A stretch of DNA of 64,000 nucleotides from NCBI GenBank assembly GCA_944389145.1, contig CALXLH010000010.1, forward strand, positions 1 to 64,000, given 5' to 3'. The notes under the pieces were generated by a model. It had not been told where the DNA came from. It did not search any database and saw nothing but the letters and a program-made list of their open reading frames with translations. The position numbers and the translations under genes were made by a program. Positions 32,474 through 41,521 of the stretch are shown piece by piece; the first letter of the stretch is position 1; each line of letters starts with the position of its first letter. This DNA is from an uncultured Spirochaetaceae bacterium (GTDB lineage: Bacteria; Spirochaetota; Spirochaetia; Sphaerochaetales; Sphaerochaetaceae).

Positions 32474-33973
32474 ATGTATCTAGGAGCAATCGATCAGGGA
32501 ACGACAAGCACGAGGTTCATCCTCTTCACCAGTACGGGCGAGATCGTTGCAAGCCATCAGCTTGAGCATAGGCAGCACTTTCCCAAGCCGGGCTGGGTCG
32601 AGCATGATTCGGCTGAGATCTGGGAAAATACCCAGACCGTCATCAGGGAGACGCTTGCCAAGTCAGGCATCATGCCTTCAGAGATAGGCGGCATCGGCAT
32701 CACCAACCAGAGGGAGACGGTGATCGCATGGAACCGCGAGACCGGCCGGCCGTATCATAATGCCATCGTCTGGCAGGATCTGCGTGGTTCGGATCTGATC
32801 AACCGCATCAAGGAGGAGAATTCGGAGAAGGCTATCCAGGAGAAGACCGGACTCCTTCTCAATCCGTACTTCGCCGCATCGAAGATCAGGTGGCTTCTGG
32901 ATAATGTCCCGTCCTTGCGGGAGGATGCGGAGAGGGGCAAGGCTGTCTTCGGTACCATCGATACCTTCCTCATCTGGAAGCTTACGGGGGGAAAGGCCTT
33001 CATCACCGACGTAACCAACGCATCACGCTATCTGCTGATGAACCTCTCGACGCTGCAGTGGGATCCTGACATGCTCTCGCTGTTCGGCATTCCTGAGTGT
33101 TCCCTGCCCCAGATCGTCCCGTCCATAGGCCGTGTCTACGGCTATACGGAGGAGAATGGACCTTTCGGGGCCTCCCTTCCTCTCTGCGGGATCCTCGGAG
33201 ACCAGCAGTCCGCGCTCTTTGGCCAGGCCTGCTTCAATCCAGGCATGGGCAAGTGCACATATGGCACAGGATGCTTCCTCCTCGTCAATCTCGGAGAGGA
33301 TGTCCATTTCTCCAAGAATGGCCTCCTTACGACAGTGGCGTACCAGATGGAGGGGCAGAAGCCCTCATACGCGTTCGAAGGTTCCGTTGCGGTCGCAGGG
33401 TCGCTCGTGCAGTGGGCCAGGGATAATCTGATGATCATCAAGACGCCGCAGGAGCTTGACCAGCTTGCCGATGAGGTTGCGGATTCAGGCGGCGTCTATG
33501 TCGTTCCAGCATTCAGCGGTCTTTTCGCTCCGTACTGGAGGAGTGACGCAAGGGGCGTCTTCGCAGGCCTTACGGGGTATACCGACCGCAGGCATATCTG
33601 CCGTGCCATACTTGAGGCCACGGCATTCCAGCTCTTCGATATCGTCAAGGTCCTTGAGATGGATTCCGGTGTCAGCCTCAGCTGCCTGAAGGTCGATGGC
33701 GGCCTTACGAACAGCCGTCCTCTGATGGCCTTCCAGGCCGATATCCTCGGAATACCGATCATCAAGCCGCGCATCACGGAGACTACCGCGCTCGGTGCGG
33801 CATTCGCTGCCGGCCTTACTTCCGGTGTCTACAAGGATCTTGATGAGCTCTCAGGACTGTGGAAGGAGAAGGAGAGGTTCGAGAGCTGCATGGAAGAGGA
33901 TGTGAGGGAGCAGAAGGTTGCCTTCTGGCATAAGGCTGTGTCGAGGACTCTCGGCTGGACGAAGAGGGACTGA
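32474..33973 (+). CDS. glpK: Glycerol kinase
   Basis: The 499-residue protein has the FGGY kinase features of GlpK: GAIDQGTTSTRFILF at the start, GITNQRETVIAWNRETGRP, and DGGLTNSRPLMAFQADI near the C-terminus. It phosphorylates glycerol to glycerol-3-phosphate. Its place after a glycosidase and two dehydrogenases, with no GlpF gene, suggests that glycerol is released inside the cell from an imported compound. Confidence 0.95.
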   Translation: MYLGAIDQGTTSTRFILFTSTGEIVASHQLEHRQHFPKPGWVEHDSAEIWENTQTVIRETLAKSGIMPSEIGGIGITNQRETVIAWNRETGRPYHNAIVWQDLRGSDLINRIKEENSEKAIQEKTGLLLNPYFAASKIRWLLDNVPSLREDAERGKAVFGTIDTFLIWKLTGGKAFITDVTNASRYLLMNLSTLQWDPDMLSLFGIPECSLPQIVPSIGRVYGYTEENGPFGASLPLCGILGDQQSALFGQACFNPGMGKCTYGTGCFLLVNLGEDVHFSKNGLLTTVAYQMEGQKPSYAFEGSVAVAGSLVQWARDNLMIIKTPQELDQLADEVADSGGVYVVPAFSGLFAPYWRSDARGVFAGLTGYTDRRHICRAILEATAFQLFDIVKVLEMDSGVSLSCLKVDGGLTNSRPLMAFQADILGIPIIKPRITETTALGAAFAAGLTSGVYKDLDELSGLWKEKERFESCMEEDVREQKVAFWHKAVSRTLGWTKRD

Positions 33974-33974
33974 T

Positions 33975-35381
33975 ATGGATTATGATGTGATAATCATCGG
34001 CGGTGGCGTGACCGGCACTGCTTCGGCCTGGTATCTTGCCCGGTATGATCTCAGGGTCCTCCTCCTGGAGAAGGGCAGCGATTTCTGCGAAGGGACCTCC
34101 AAGGCGAACAGCGGCATCGTCCATGCCGGCTATGATCCGCTTCCGCACACGCTCAAGGCTCAGCTCAACGTGAGGGGAAATGCCCTTATCAGAGAGCTTC
34201 ATGACATGCTCGGACTCGATTTCGTCCAGAACGGAGCGATGGTGGTCGCATTCAACGAGAAAGAGGTTAAGGAACTGGAGCATCTCAGGGCCCAGGGCAT
34301 CTATAACGGAGTCACGGGGCAGGAGATACTCACGCGTGACGAGGTCCTGCGGCGCGAACCCAATCTCAGCCATGATATAGCTGCAGCCCTGTATCTTCCG
34401 ACCAGCGGCATCATCTGCCCGTTCTCCCTGAACTACGCCTTTGCTGAGAATGCCATGACCAACGGCATGAGGCCTGTCTTCGGCGCGGAGGCGACGGCCA
34501 TCGAGAGGATAGGCGGAGGCTACCGCGTGGAGAGCAGCAAGGGAACGTTCACCGCCCGTGCCGTGATAAATGCAGCAGGTGTCTATGCAGATAGGGTGAA
34601 TGATATGGTTGCCGAAAGGCATTTCACGATAACCGCGCGCCGTGGTGAGTACATGCTCCTTGACAAGACGGAGCGAGGCTTCATCTCATCGACGATCTTC
34701 CAGATGCCGACAGAGGCAGGGAAGGGCGTGCTTGTCACTTCGACGGCTCATGGCAACATCCTCATCGGGCCGGACAGCAAGGATATCGAGGATAAGGAGA
34801 ACACCTCCACCGATGCGGAAGGGCTGGACTATGTCATGCGCCTTGCCCGTAAGAGCGCTCCTGGGGTGAACACGAGGAAGGTCATAACGAGCTTCGCCGG
34901 TCTCAGGGCACATCCTGATGGCAATGACTTCATCATCGAGATGCCGGTTCCTGGATTCGTCAATGCGGCCGGCATAGAGTCTCCCGGACTCACGGCATCT
35001 CCTGCGATCGGGGAGATGGTAGGCACGATGGTCGCTGAGTATCTCGGCGCCAGGCGCAAGGAGCGGTACATCGAGGAACGCAAGGCTATCGTCAAGGCAT
35101 CACAGCTTCCTCTTGATGAGAGGAAGAGGCTTATCGCGAAGGATCCTCTCTATGGCAGGATCGTCTGCAGATGCGAGGAGATCTCCGAGGGAGAGATCGT
35201 GGAGGCGATAAGGCGCGGAGCCACGACGCTCGATGGGGTGAAGCGGCGGGTACGTGCAGGAATGGGCCGCTGCCAGGCTGGCTTCTGCACTCCGCGCGTG
35301 ATGGAGATCCTTTCTAGGGAGCTGGGTATCCCGATGGAGGAGATCAGGAAGAATGACGAAGGCTCAGAGGTGCTTGTATGA
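33975..35381 (+). CDS. FAD-dependent glycerol-3-phosphate dehydrogenase with BFD-like [2Fe-2S] domain
   Basis: The 468-residue flavoprotein has an N-terminal FAD-binding motif (DVIIIGGGVTGTASAWYLAR) and a DAO/GlpA-like fold. A C-terminal BFD-like cluster domain carries CRCEE and GMGRCQAGFC. This is the GlpA-like catalytic subunit of anaerobic-type glycerol-3-phosphate dehydrogenase. It starts 1 nt after glpK and overlaps the next gene as ATGA. The following flavoprotein and CxxC protein would pass electrons onward. Confidence 0.9.
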   Translation: MDYDVIIIGGGVTGTASAWYLARYDLRVLLLEKGSDFCEGTSKANSGIVHAGYDPLPHTLKAQLNVRGNALIRELHDMLGLDFVQNGAMVVAFNEKEVKELEHLRAQGIYNGVTGQEILTRDEVLRREPNLSHDIAAALYLPTSGIICPFSLNYAFAENAMTNGMRPVFGAEATAIERIGGGYRVESSKGTFTARAVINAAGVYADRVNDMVAERHFTITARRGEYMLLDKTERGFISSTIFQMPTEAGKGVLVTSTAHGNILIGPDSKDIEDKENTSTDAEGLDYVMRLARKSAPGVNTRKVITSFAGLRAHPDGNDFIIEMPVPGFVNAAGIESPGLTASPAIGEMVGTMVAEYLGARRKERYIEERKAIVKASQLPLDERKRLIAKDPLYGRIVCRCEEISEGEIVEAIRRGATTLDGVKRRVRAGMGRCQAGFCTPRVMEILSRELGIPMEEIRKNDEGSEVLV

Positions 35382-36601
35382 GGGAGTTGGTCATAATAGG
35401 CGGCGGGGCTGCCGGACTATCAGCCGCGGTCTCGGCATACGATAGCGGCATAAGGGACATCCTGATCGTGGAGCGTGCCCCGGAGCTTGGGGGTATACTC
35501 AACCAGTGCATCCACAACGGCTTCGGACTGCATACGTTCAATGAGGAGCTTACAGGACCGGAGTACGCGGGAAGGTTCATCACGGAGGTCCTGGAGCGGA
35601 AGATAGAGTACAGGCTCAACGCCATGGTCATCGATGTCCAGCCCCATCTCGTTACCTACGTCTCATCTGAAGGGATCGTCACGGAGGAGACCAAGGCGAT
35701 CATCCTCGCGATGGGATGCAGGGAGAGGCCGCGAGGGGCTCTCAATACCCCTGGCTACAGGCCTGCCGGCATCTTCAGCGCAGGTACTGCGCAGCGGCTG
35801 ATGAATATCGAGGGATATAAGGTAGGAAGCCGCGTGGTCATACTCGGCAGCGGTGATATAGGCCTGATAATGGCCCGACGGCTCACTCTTGAGGGGGCGA
35901 AGGTGCTGGCTGTCGCTGAGATAATGCCGTATTCCGGAGGCCTCAAGAGGAATATCGTGCAATGCCTCGATGATTATTCCATTCCTCTCTATCTTTCCCA
36001 TACAGTGACGGAAATCAGGGGAAAGAGAAGGGTGGAAGGCGTGACGATCGCCAAGGTCGATGAACGCCGCCGTCCGATTCCCGGAACCGAGATGGACTTC
36101 GATTGCGATACGCTTCTTCTTTCAGTAGGGCTTCTGCCGGAGAATGAGCTGTCGCTGAAGGCTGGTGCTGCGCTTTCGCCTGTGACAGGAGGCCCTGTCG
36201 TCGACGATACCCTTTCCACGGATATCGATGGAGTCTTTGCTGCGGGAAACGTGCTGCACGTGCATGATCTTGTCGATTATGTCTCAGAAGAGGCTGCGAT
36301 AGCAGGAAGGAACGCTGCCTCGTACATCCTCTCCGGCAGCCATTCCGAGGATAAGGTGAAGGTCATTCCTGGAAACGGCGTGAGATACACGGTTCCCCAG
36401 TACATAAAGCGGAATGCCGGCTCTGTGACGATACGGTTCCGCGTCTCCGATGTCTTCTCCAACGCCACGATAGCAGTCAGGGAAGGGGAGAATGTCCTTA
36501 AGCGTATCAAGAAGCGCGTGCTTGCTCCAGGAGAGATGGAGAAGGTGGCGCTTCCCGGACCTCAGTACAACGAGGAGATAGGAATAGAGGTTGAAGTATG
36601 A
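35378..36601 (+). CDS. FAD-dependent NAD(P)-disulfide-type oxidoreductase
   Basis: The 407-residue protein has an FAD motif (LVIIGGGAAGLSAAVSAYDS), an NAD-binding motif (VVILGSGDIGLIMARRL) and a final FAD site (DIDGVFAAGNVL). It is the usual partner of GlpA-like dehydrogenases outside enterobacteria, probably linking the electrons to NAD or another carrier. It overlaps both neighbours by 4 nt. Confidence 0.9.
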   Translation: MRELVIIGGGAAGLSAAVSAYDSGIRDILIVERAPELGGILNQCIHNGFGLHTFNEELTGPEYAGRFITEVLERKIEYRLNAMVIDVQPHLVTYVSSEGIVTEETKAIILAMGCRERPRGALNTPGYRPAGIFSAGTAQRLMNIEGYKVGSRVVILGSGDIGLIMARRLTLEGAKVLAVAEIMPYSGGLKRNIVQCLDDYSIPLYLSHTVTEIRGKRRVEGVTIAKVDERRRPIPGTEMDFDCDTLLLSVGLLPENELSLKAGAALSPVTGGPVVDDTLSTDIDGVFAAGNVLHVHDLVDYVSEEAAIAGRNAASYILSGSHSEDKVKVIPGNGVRYTVPQYIKRNAGSVTIRFRVSDVFSNATIAVREGENVLKRIKKRVLAPGEMEKVALPGPQYNEEIGIEVEV

Positions 36602-36960
36602 TGAAGAGAGAGCTGACCTGCATAAGCTGCCCGCTAGGCTGTCAGATAAGCGTTGAGATGGAGGATGGGAATATCATATCGGTCACGGGCAACACATGCC
36701 CGAGGGGCGAGCGATATGCCAGGCAGGAAGTGCTGGATCCCAGACGTACCGTCACATCCACCGTCGAGACGGAGGACAGCATCCATCGCCGGCTTCCTGT
36801 GAAGACCGTGCCAGAGATTCCGAAGGATTCCATCTTCCCTGTCATGAACGAGATAAGGAAGCAATGCGTCACTCCGCCTGTTTCAATAGGCGATGTGATA
36901 GTACATGACATAGCTGGGACGGGATCCGACCTTGTAGCTACGGGAAACCTTACCGAATAA
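36598..36960 (+). CDS. DUF1667 CxxC-type protein, third subunit of G3P dehydrogenase system
   Basis: The 120-residue protein starts with CISCPLGC and continues with GNTCPRGERYARQE, which gives two cysteine pairs able to hold an Fe-S cluster or zinc. DUF1667 proteins almost always lie after the two flavoproteins seen here. Either ATG 36598 or ATG 36601 may be used. A rho-independent terminator follows. Confidence 0.9.
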   Translation: MMKRELTCISCPLGCQISVEMEDGNIISVTGNTCPRGERYARQEVLDPRRTVTSTVETEDSIHRRLPVKTVPEIPKDSIFPVMNEIRKQCVTPPVSIGDVIVHDIAGTGSDLVATGNLTE

Positions 36961-36995
36961 GTGTGATTATTACGAGGGGGGAGCTCGCATGATCC

Positions 36996-37026
36996 AGAGG
37001 CCAGGAGAGATATCTTGGCCTCTTTT
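36996..37026 (+). terminator. Rho-independent terminator of GH31/glycerol operon
   Basis: AGAGGCCA (36996-37003) pairs with TGGCCTCT (37016-37023), followed by TTTTG. Confidence 0.85.
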
Positions 37027-37055
37027 GCCGTGCATTGTTCTTGATTGAATATTAA

Positions 37056-37076
37056 GGGAGCTCGCATGGAGCTCCC
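37056..37076 (-). terminator. Terminator of lipoprotein gene
   Basis: GGGAGCTC (37056-37063) and GAGCTCCC (37069-37076) form a perfect 8-bp stem with a 5-nt loop, 19 nt past the leftward lipoprotein stop. AT-rich DNA follows on that strand. A partial copy of the left arm plus loop (13 nt, GGGAGCTCGCATG) recurs at 36979-36991. Confidence 0.7.
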
Positions 37077-37095
37077 AAAGGATTCAGAGATTATC

Positions 37096-38652
37096 TTATT
37101 CGATCTTCTCGCCTACGTTCAGCTGCAGATAGCCCTCTGTTTCTGCTGCGACCCAGCTGGTAATATATTCACTAGCATAGTCAGTAGCAGAAACATTAAT
37201 GCTGTTCTGATATCCTTCTGGAATAATCAGGTGGGCATTATCTCTGAATGTTTCCTCCGTATCTGCTGTATGAGCATATTCTACAGATCCGTCAATCGAA
37301 ACCGTAGAATCCTTTATTGTAACAGATACTCCAGAAACATAAGTGGAACTTAGAACGTAGTAAACGTCAAACGCAACGCCTTCAGTCTTTGCAATGATTG
37401 ATGTTGTTCCTGAGTAAGTGGAGTCGCCATAGTTGTTTGATATCGTATAACTACCAGTCCCTATTAGATTAGTACCATCAACAACAACATCTTCAAGAGT
37501 CAGATTGGAATAATTCTGGATGACCATCTTGAAGATACCATTTTCTCCTGTAGTTTCAGCGATATTCAAGGTCCCATTCTTGATGGTTACGGTATTGTCC
37601 TTGAGAATCTGGAACCCCTGTGTCTCTGTTCCTGTGTTTCCTACAGAATTGTCATAGAAGGTATAAGTATTGCCTCTCAGGTCGATAGTCACATTGAAGC
37701 TTCCAGTAGCGAACGAATATCCGTCTCCATTTGTCACATCACGTAACAGCTCAACCGTTGCAGGAGAGGTTCCCGCATCTTTCACTGCATCCAAAGCCGC
37801 TGTAAGCGTTTCATATTCCGTACCATTGAACCTTGCATAGACAGTATCACCGACAAGATTTGCCGTGAATGTCATATCAGAGCTTGCCGTGATTGTGCTG
37901 CCTACAAGATATTCCGTATCTTTTGCATCCGACCATGAGATAAACGCCTTTCCTCCAGGCACAAGATCATCGGAAGGAGCAGAGAATGTGTACGTGCTTC
38001 CCTTAACAACGGAAGCATTGGTGCTTTCATCGGCAATCGTCAGCGTGATTGTGACATAGCTTACATCTGGCTCTTCTGGTTCTGGCTTGGAGGGGATGCT
38101 CTCTGTCACATCATTTCCTCCTACCGTTACCTCTGCGCCGGAAGATGGAAGTGAGATCGATACCCTTGTCATTTCGACTTCCACTTTTCCTTCTGCGTCA
38201 GTTGTTACCCTTGCTGTGACCGAGCTTCCTGTTGAGGCAGTGGTTGTCTCTGGTATCTCGATCGTAACAGGGACTGCAGACTCATCAACGACGCTAAGCT
38301 CCTGCTCTGTCGTGATACGGTACGATGAGGCCCTGAAGTATCCAGAATCCGAAAGCTCGCCATTGAATGTGTAGCTCAGGCGGCCTGTTGAGATGGTAAG
38401 GCCATTGTATGTGGCGTTATCAAACTCAACGGTAGCGATGAATGTCGCTGCCGCCTTAGCCTGGCTGAACGTTACCGTAGCTCTGTCGATCTTTCCTTCG
38501 AGCGCATCGTTGATGAGCTGTACGGGATCGATCTTCGTCGCAATCGCTCCTGCTTCCTCATCGGGAAGCCTTGAGGAGCTGTCATTCGTGCATGATGCGA
38601 AGGCTAGGAGCATCAGTGCGATGCTTAGTATCGCAACTAGTTTCTTTCTCAT
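37096..38652 (-). CDS. Predicted surface lipoprotein with beta-rich repeats
   Basis: The 518-residue protein has a lipobox signal peptide (LLAFASC, cysteine 21) and is rich in Thr, Ser and Val. After an N-terminal domain there is a Pro/Glu linker (PSKPEPEEPDV), then a beta-repeat-like part (SWSDAKDTEYLVG) and a long segment resembling right-handed beta-helix adhesins (TVTIKNGTLNI, NLTLEDVVVDGT, VTIKDSTVSID). It is likely exposed on the cell surface. No named family is recognised. GGGGG lies a few bases before the ATG as a ribosome site. A G8 tract in the upstream promoter region may make expression variable. Confidence 0.75.
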   Translation of the reverse strand: MRKKLVAILSIALMLLAFASCTNDSSSRLPDEEAGAIATKIDPVQLINDALEGKIDRATVTFSQAKAAATFIATVEFDNATYNGLTISTGRLSYTFNGELSDSGYFRASSYRITTEQELSVVDESAVPVTIEIPETTTASTGSSVTARVTTDAEGKVEVEMTRVSISLPSSGAEVTVGGNDVTESIPSKPEPEEPDVSYVTITLTIADESTNASVVKGSTYTFSAPSDDLVPGGKAFISWSDAKDTEYLVGSTITASSDMTFTANLVGDTVYARFNGTEYETLTAALDAVKDAGTSPATVELLRDVTNGDGYSFATGSFNVTIDLRGNTYTFYDNSVGNTGTETQGFQILKDNTVTIKNGTLNIAETTGENGIFKMVIQNYSNLTLEDVVVDGTNLIGTGSYTISNNYGDSTYSGTTSIIAKTEGVAFDVYYVLSSTYVSGVSVTIKDSTVSIDGSVEYAHTADTEETFRDNAHLIIPEGYQNSINVSATDYASEYITSWVAAETEGYLQLNVGEKIE

Positions 38653-38683
38653 TTGAAACCCCCATAGTAATATATCTAGTAAG

Positions 38684-38716
38684 ATGTTACCCCCCCCTCC
38701 CGTACAGAATAGTCAA
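38684..38716 (-). promoter_or_regulatory. Candidate phase-variable promoter with G8 tract
   Basis: On the minus strand TTGACT (38716-38711) and TAACAT (38689-38684) are separated by 21 bp that include eight consecutive G residues (38697-38690). Loss of three or four G residues would give near-ideal spacing. An alternative -10, TATATT, lies at 38674-38669. Confidence 0.4.
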
Positions 38717-38776
38717 CCAAGCAAGGGGGAGGGAAAAGAGAATCTGGAAGTGAAATTCCTGTGGGGATCTTGTGCC

Positions 38777-39480
38777 TTAGGCCTTGATATCATAGAGATC
38801 TTCGCCGTTATCTGCTCTGCATCTGGAAGCGCTGATTCGAATCCTGATGCGGAGATGAAGCCTATTCTTCCTACTGCGATTCTCTCTATTGCCTTTATCT
38901 TCGTTATCTCTCTTCATTCATTGTCCTGAAGCAGATCCTGTCCCTTAGGTATTTGATAGATGTCGTAGGAATTCCTGCGTCTTATCACGCAATCGAATTC
39001 ACCGTTCTTCCATTACTTCCTATCATCATGCCAGTAAGTGCCTATATCAAGCACATCCATGGCTTATCCTGCCGAGCCTTCCTTATGAAATAGGAACGTG
39101 CGATGGCCTCTGCCCGATAGCTGATGAATGTTCTGATGCCCGGTGCTATGTACATCCTGTAGAACGTATCTGGTCCGAGACGCCACATCTCATCCTTGTG
39201 TAAGAATTATGTATGCCTGATAGAAACGCACGTGATTATTTGCGATCGTATAGAAGATCTTGCGCTTATCATCCTTGGAATTTATCGGCAATACCTTCTC
39301 CTCAGCTTCCATGTCCATCAGGATCCGTAGCTGCCGGTTGATGTTCTTCACTCCTTCTCCTCCTTGATCTAGCTGAACCTGAGCTTGGTGTTTCCAAGCA
39401 CATCCATCACTGCATTGGCGGTCTGTGCTTTCCTGAGTTCCATGAATATGATGTATTCAATATAAAAGCGTAGCGGGTCA
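38777..39480 (-). pseudogene. Decayed AAA-type ATPase with DUF234-like C-terminus
   Basis: No long frame exists here, but pieces in changing frames on the minus strand read in order like the C-terminal half of an archaeal-type ATPase: NTKLRFS, KRKIFYTIANNHVRFYQAYI, RLGPDTFYRMYIAPGIRTF, DIGTYWHDDR, NGEFDCVIRR, VGRIGFISASGF and a last GEDLYDIKA before a stop at 38777. Several frameshifts and stops break it. The N-terminal Walker A region is absent. Such ATPases are numerous in treponemes. From 39480 to about 39600 only faint similarity remains. Confidence 0.65.
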
Positions 39481-39665
39481 CTTTCTATGAACAATATGCA
39501 GGAATGCAGGATCATCGATAGTCCATTGAAAGGATTGATTATCAATGAGTTCTTCCTGACTCATTAGATTTTCATGGCTTTCATCTCTGAAAATGGCCAT
39601 AAATTATGAATTCAACGTTAAGTTAATTTGTATTGTCTTCTAATATAAGAAATTACTGCTATCTG

Positions 39666-39707
39666 TTAATAAAGTGTTAAATCGTCGTATTTAACGCAGG
39701 CTTAACA
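39666..39707 (+). promoter_or_regulatory. Pho-box-like direct repeats upstream of pstS
   Basis: TTAAT (39666), TTAAAT (39677), TTAACG (39691) and TTAACA (39702) make two pairs, each with 11-bp spacing. This resembles PhoP/PhoB boxes, which are repeats of about 11 bp. A likely -10 (TACTTA or CTTAAT) lies at about 39719-39727. Confidence 0.65.
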
Positions 39708-39788
39708 TTGCTGAGCTTACTACTTAATCCCCGCTCATTAATATGCCGGTAGAAACTGATTAAGGGCTTAGCCCTATAGGAGTTTGAA

Positions 39789-40598
39789 ATGAAGAAGATT
39801 CTGGCAATCATGCTCGTCGCGGTTCTTTCCATGGCCGCTGTCTTCGCAAACGGTGCTTCTGAGAGTGCTACTGTTTCTACCGATGGCTCTACATCGATGG
39901 AGAAGGTCATCCTCTCGCTCGCCGAGCAGTATATGGCCGATAATCCCAACGTTAATGTTACATACAATCCGACCGGAAGCGGTACTGGCATCACCGCGGC
40001 TCTTGAGGGCAGGTGCGATATCGGACTTTCCTCACGCGCCCTCAAGGATGATGAGGTTGCTTCTGGACTGACTCAGACGATCGTTGCCCTTGATGGCATC
40101 TGCGTCATAGTCAATGCTGACAATCCTGTCTCTGATCTCTCTATTGAGCAGATTGCCGGCCTCTTCAACGGAACGATCACCAACTGGAGCGAGGTTGGCG
40201 GAAACGATGCTCCTGTCGTAGCCATCGGCCGTGAGGCTGGAAGCGGCACGAGGGACGGCTTCGAGTCCATCACCGGAACAGAGGATGCCTGCGTATACAG
40301 CCAGGAGCTCACATCCACTGGAGCTGTCATCACGGCTGTCTCCCAGAACCCTGGTGCCATCGGATATGCTTCCCTTGCTTCCAACCTTGAGTCTGTGAAG
40401 GCCCTTACCGTCGAGGGTGTCGAGGCTACCGAGGAGACTGTCAAGAGCGGCGAGTATCAGATCCAGAGGCCATTCGTCTTCGCGACCCTTTCTTCCACTC
40501 CGCTCTCCGCTGAGGCTCAGGCGTTCTTCGACTACGCTGTCAGCGCTGAGGCTGCTCCGATCATCGCCGCTGCCGGCGCTGTCCCTGTGGCTGAGTGA
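39789..40598 (+). CDS. pstS: Phosphate-binding protein PstS
   Basis: The 269-residue protein binds phosphate for the Pst importer. Typical motifs are GSTSMEKV, YNPTGSGTGITAAL, FNGTITNWSEVGG and GREAGSGTRDGFES. The signal peptide ends in AVFANGASESATV with no lipobox cysteine. It is preceded by Pho-box-like repeats and followed directly by pstC, pstA, pstB, phoU and a PhoB/PhoR pair, so the whole phosphate-starvation module is in one run. Confidence 0.95.
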   Translation: MKKILAIMLVAVLSMAAVFANGASESATVSTDGSTSMEKVILSLAEQYMADNPNVNVTYNPTGSGTGITAALEGRCDIGLSSRALKDDEVASGLTQTIVALDGICVIVNADNPVSDLSIEQIAGLFNGTITNWSEVGGNDAPVVAIGREAGSGTRDGFESITGTEDACVYSQELTSTGAVITAVSQNPGAIGYASLASNLESVKALTVEGVEATEETVKSGEYQIQRPFVFATLSSTPLSAEAQAFFDYAVSAEAAPIIAAAGAVPVAE

Positions 40599-40615
40599 TA
40601 GGCAGGGATCCAGGA

Positions 40616-41521
40616 ATGAATCTCAAGGATTTCATCGCCCAGAAGGGATATAAGGATAATCCCCGCAGGCTGATGGAGGATGTGATCCACCTGGTATTCC
40701 TCGTCCTAGGACTTGTTGCGGTCGGCTCTGTCCTGGTCATCACGATCTACCTCGTGATCTCAGGCCTGCCGGCCATCTTCAAGATCGGGCCCATCGAGTT
40801 CCTCTTCGGGACGCGGTGGGCATCGACGGCTGCAGAGCCGGCTTTCGGAATACTACCTTTCATCCTCACATCGATCTATGGCACTGCCGGGGCGATCATC
40901 ATAGGCGTTCCAATTGGATTCTTCGCCGCCGTCTTCCTTGCTAAGATGGCGCCTAGGAGAATCAGGGAGTTCATGGAACTCTGCATAGGCGTGCTTGCGG
41001 GAATCCCCTCAGTCGTATATGGCCTGGTCGGCATGACGATTCTTGTTCCAGGCATAAGGATACTCTTCGGAGTTCCTGATGGGGCGACGCTCTTCGCTGC
41101 CATCATCGTGCTTGCCGTGATGATCCTGCCTTCGGTGATCAATGTGTCGCTTACGGCGCTCCAGGCGGTTCCCCAGGAGTATGAGGAGGCATCGCTTGCG
41201 CTTGGCGCAACCAGCACGGAGACATATTTCCGCGTTACCGTCCCAGCGGCCAAGAGCGGTATCTTCACGGCTATAGTGCTTGGCATCGGAAGGGCGATCG
41301 GCGAGGCAATGGCTATCATGATGGTGGCGGGCAACGTGGCGAACATGCCGTCTCTCTTCAAGTCGGTACGCTTCCTTACGACAGCTGTCGCTTCGGAGAT
41401 GTCCTATTCATCGGGACTGCAGCGTGAGGCTCTGTTCTCGATCGCGCTGGTGCTGTTCCTGTTCATCATGATCATCAATGCGATACTCAACGTCCTCAAG
41501 ACAGGAGGAAAGAAGGAATGA
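40616..41521 (+). CDS. pstC: Phosphate ABC transporter permease PstC
   Basis: The 301-residue membrane protein has the PstC loop EASLALGATSTETYFRVTVP and FGTRWAST near the N-terminus. ATG 40616 is preferred because GCAGGGA lies 8 nt upstream; GTG 40595 has no ribosome site. It ends in an ATGA overlap with pstA. Confidence 0.94.
   Translation: MNLKDFIAQKGYKDNPRRLMEDVIHLVFLVLGLVAVGSVLVITIYLVISGLPAIFKIGPIEFLFGTRWASTAAEPAFGILPFILTSIYGTAGAIIIGVPIGFFAAVFLAKMAPRRIREFMELCIGVLAGIPSVVYGLVGMTILVPGIRILFGVPDGATLFAAIIVLAVMILPSVINVSLTALQAVPQEYEEASLALGATSTETYFRVTVPAAKSGIFTAIVLGIGRAIGEAMAIMMVAGNVANMPSLFKSVRFLTTAVASEMSYSSGLQREALFSIALVLFLFIMIINAILNVLKTGGKKE

Noticed and set aside
36979-37068. 13-nt direct repeat GGGAGCTCGCATG as a functional repeat
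   Set aside because: The second copy is one arm of a terminator; the first has no partner arm and is probably a relic of local duplication.
38684-38929. 81-codon plus-strand frame
   Set aside because: It runs across the lipoprotein promoter and antisense to the ATPase pseudogene; it has no ribosome site and its hydrophobic end is an antisense effect.
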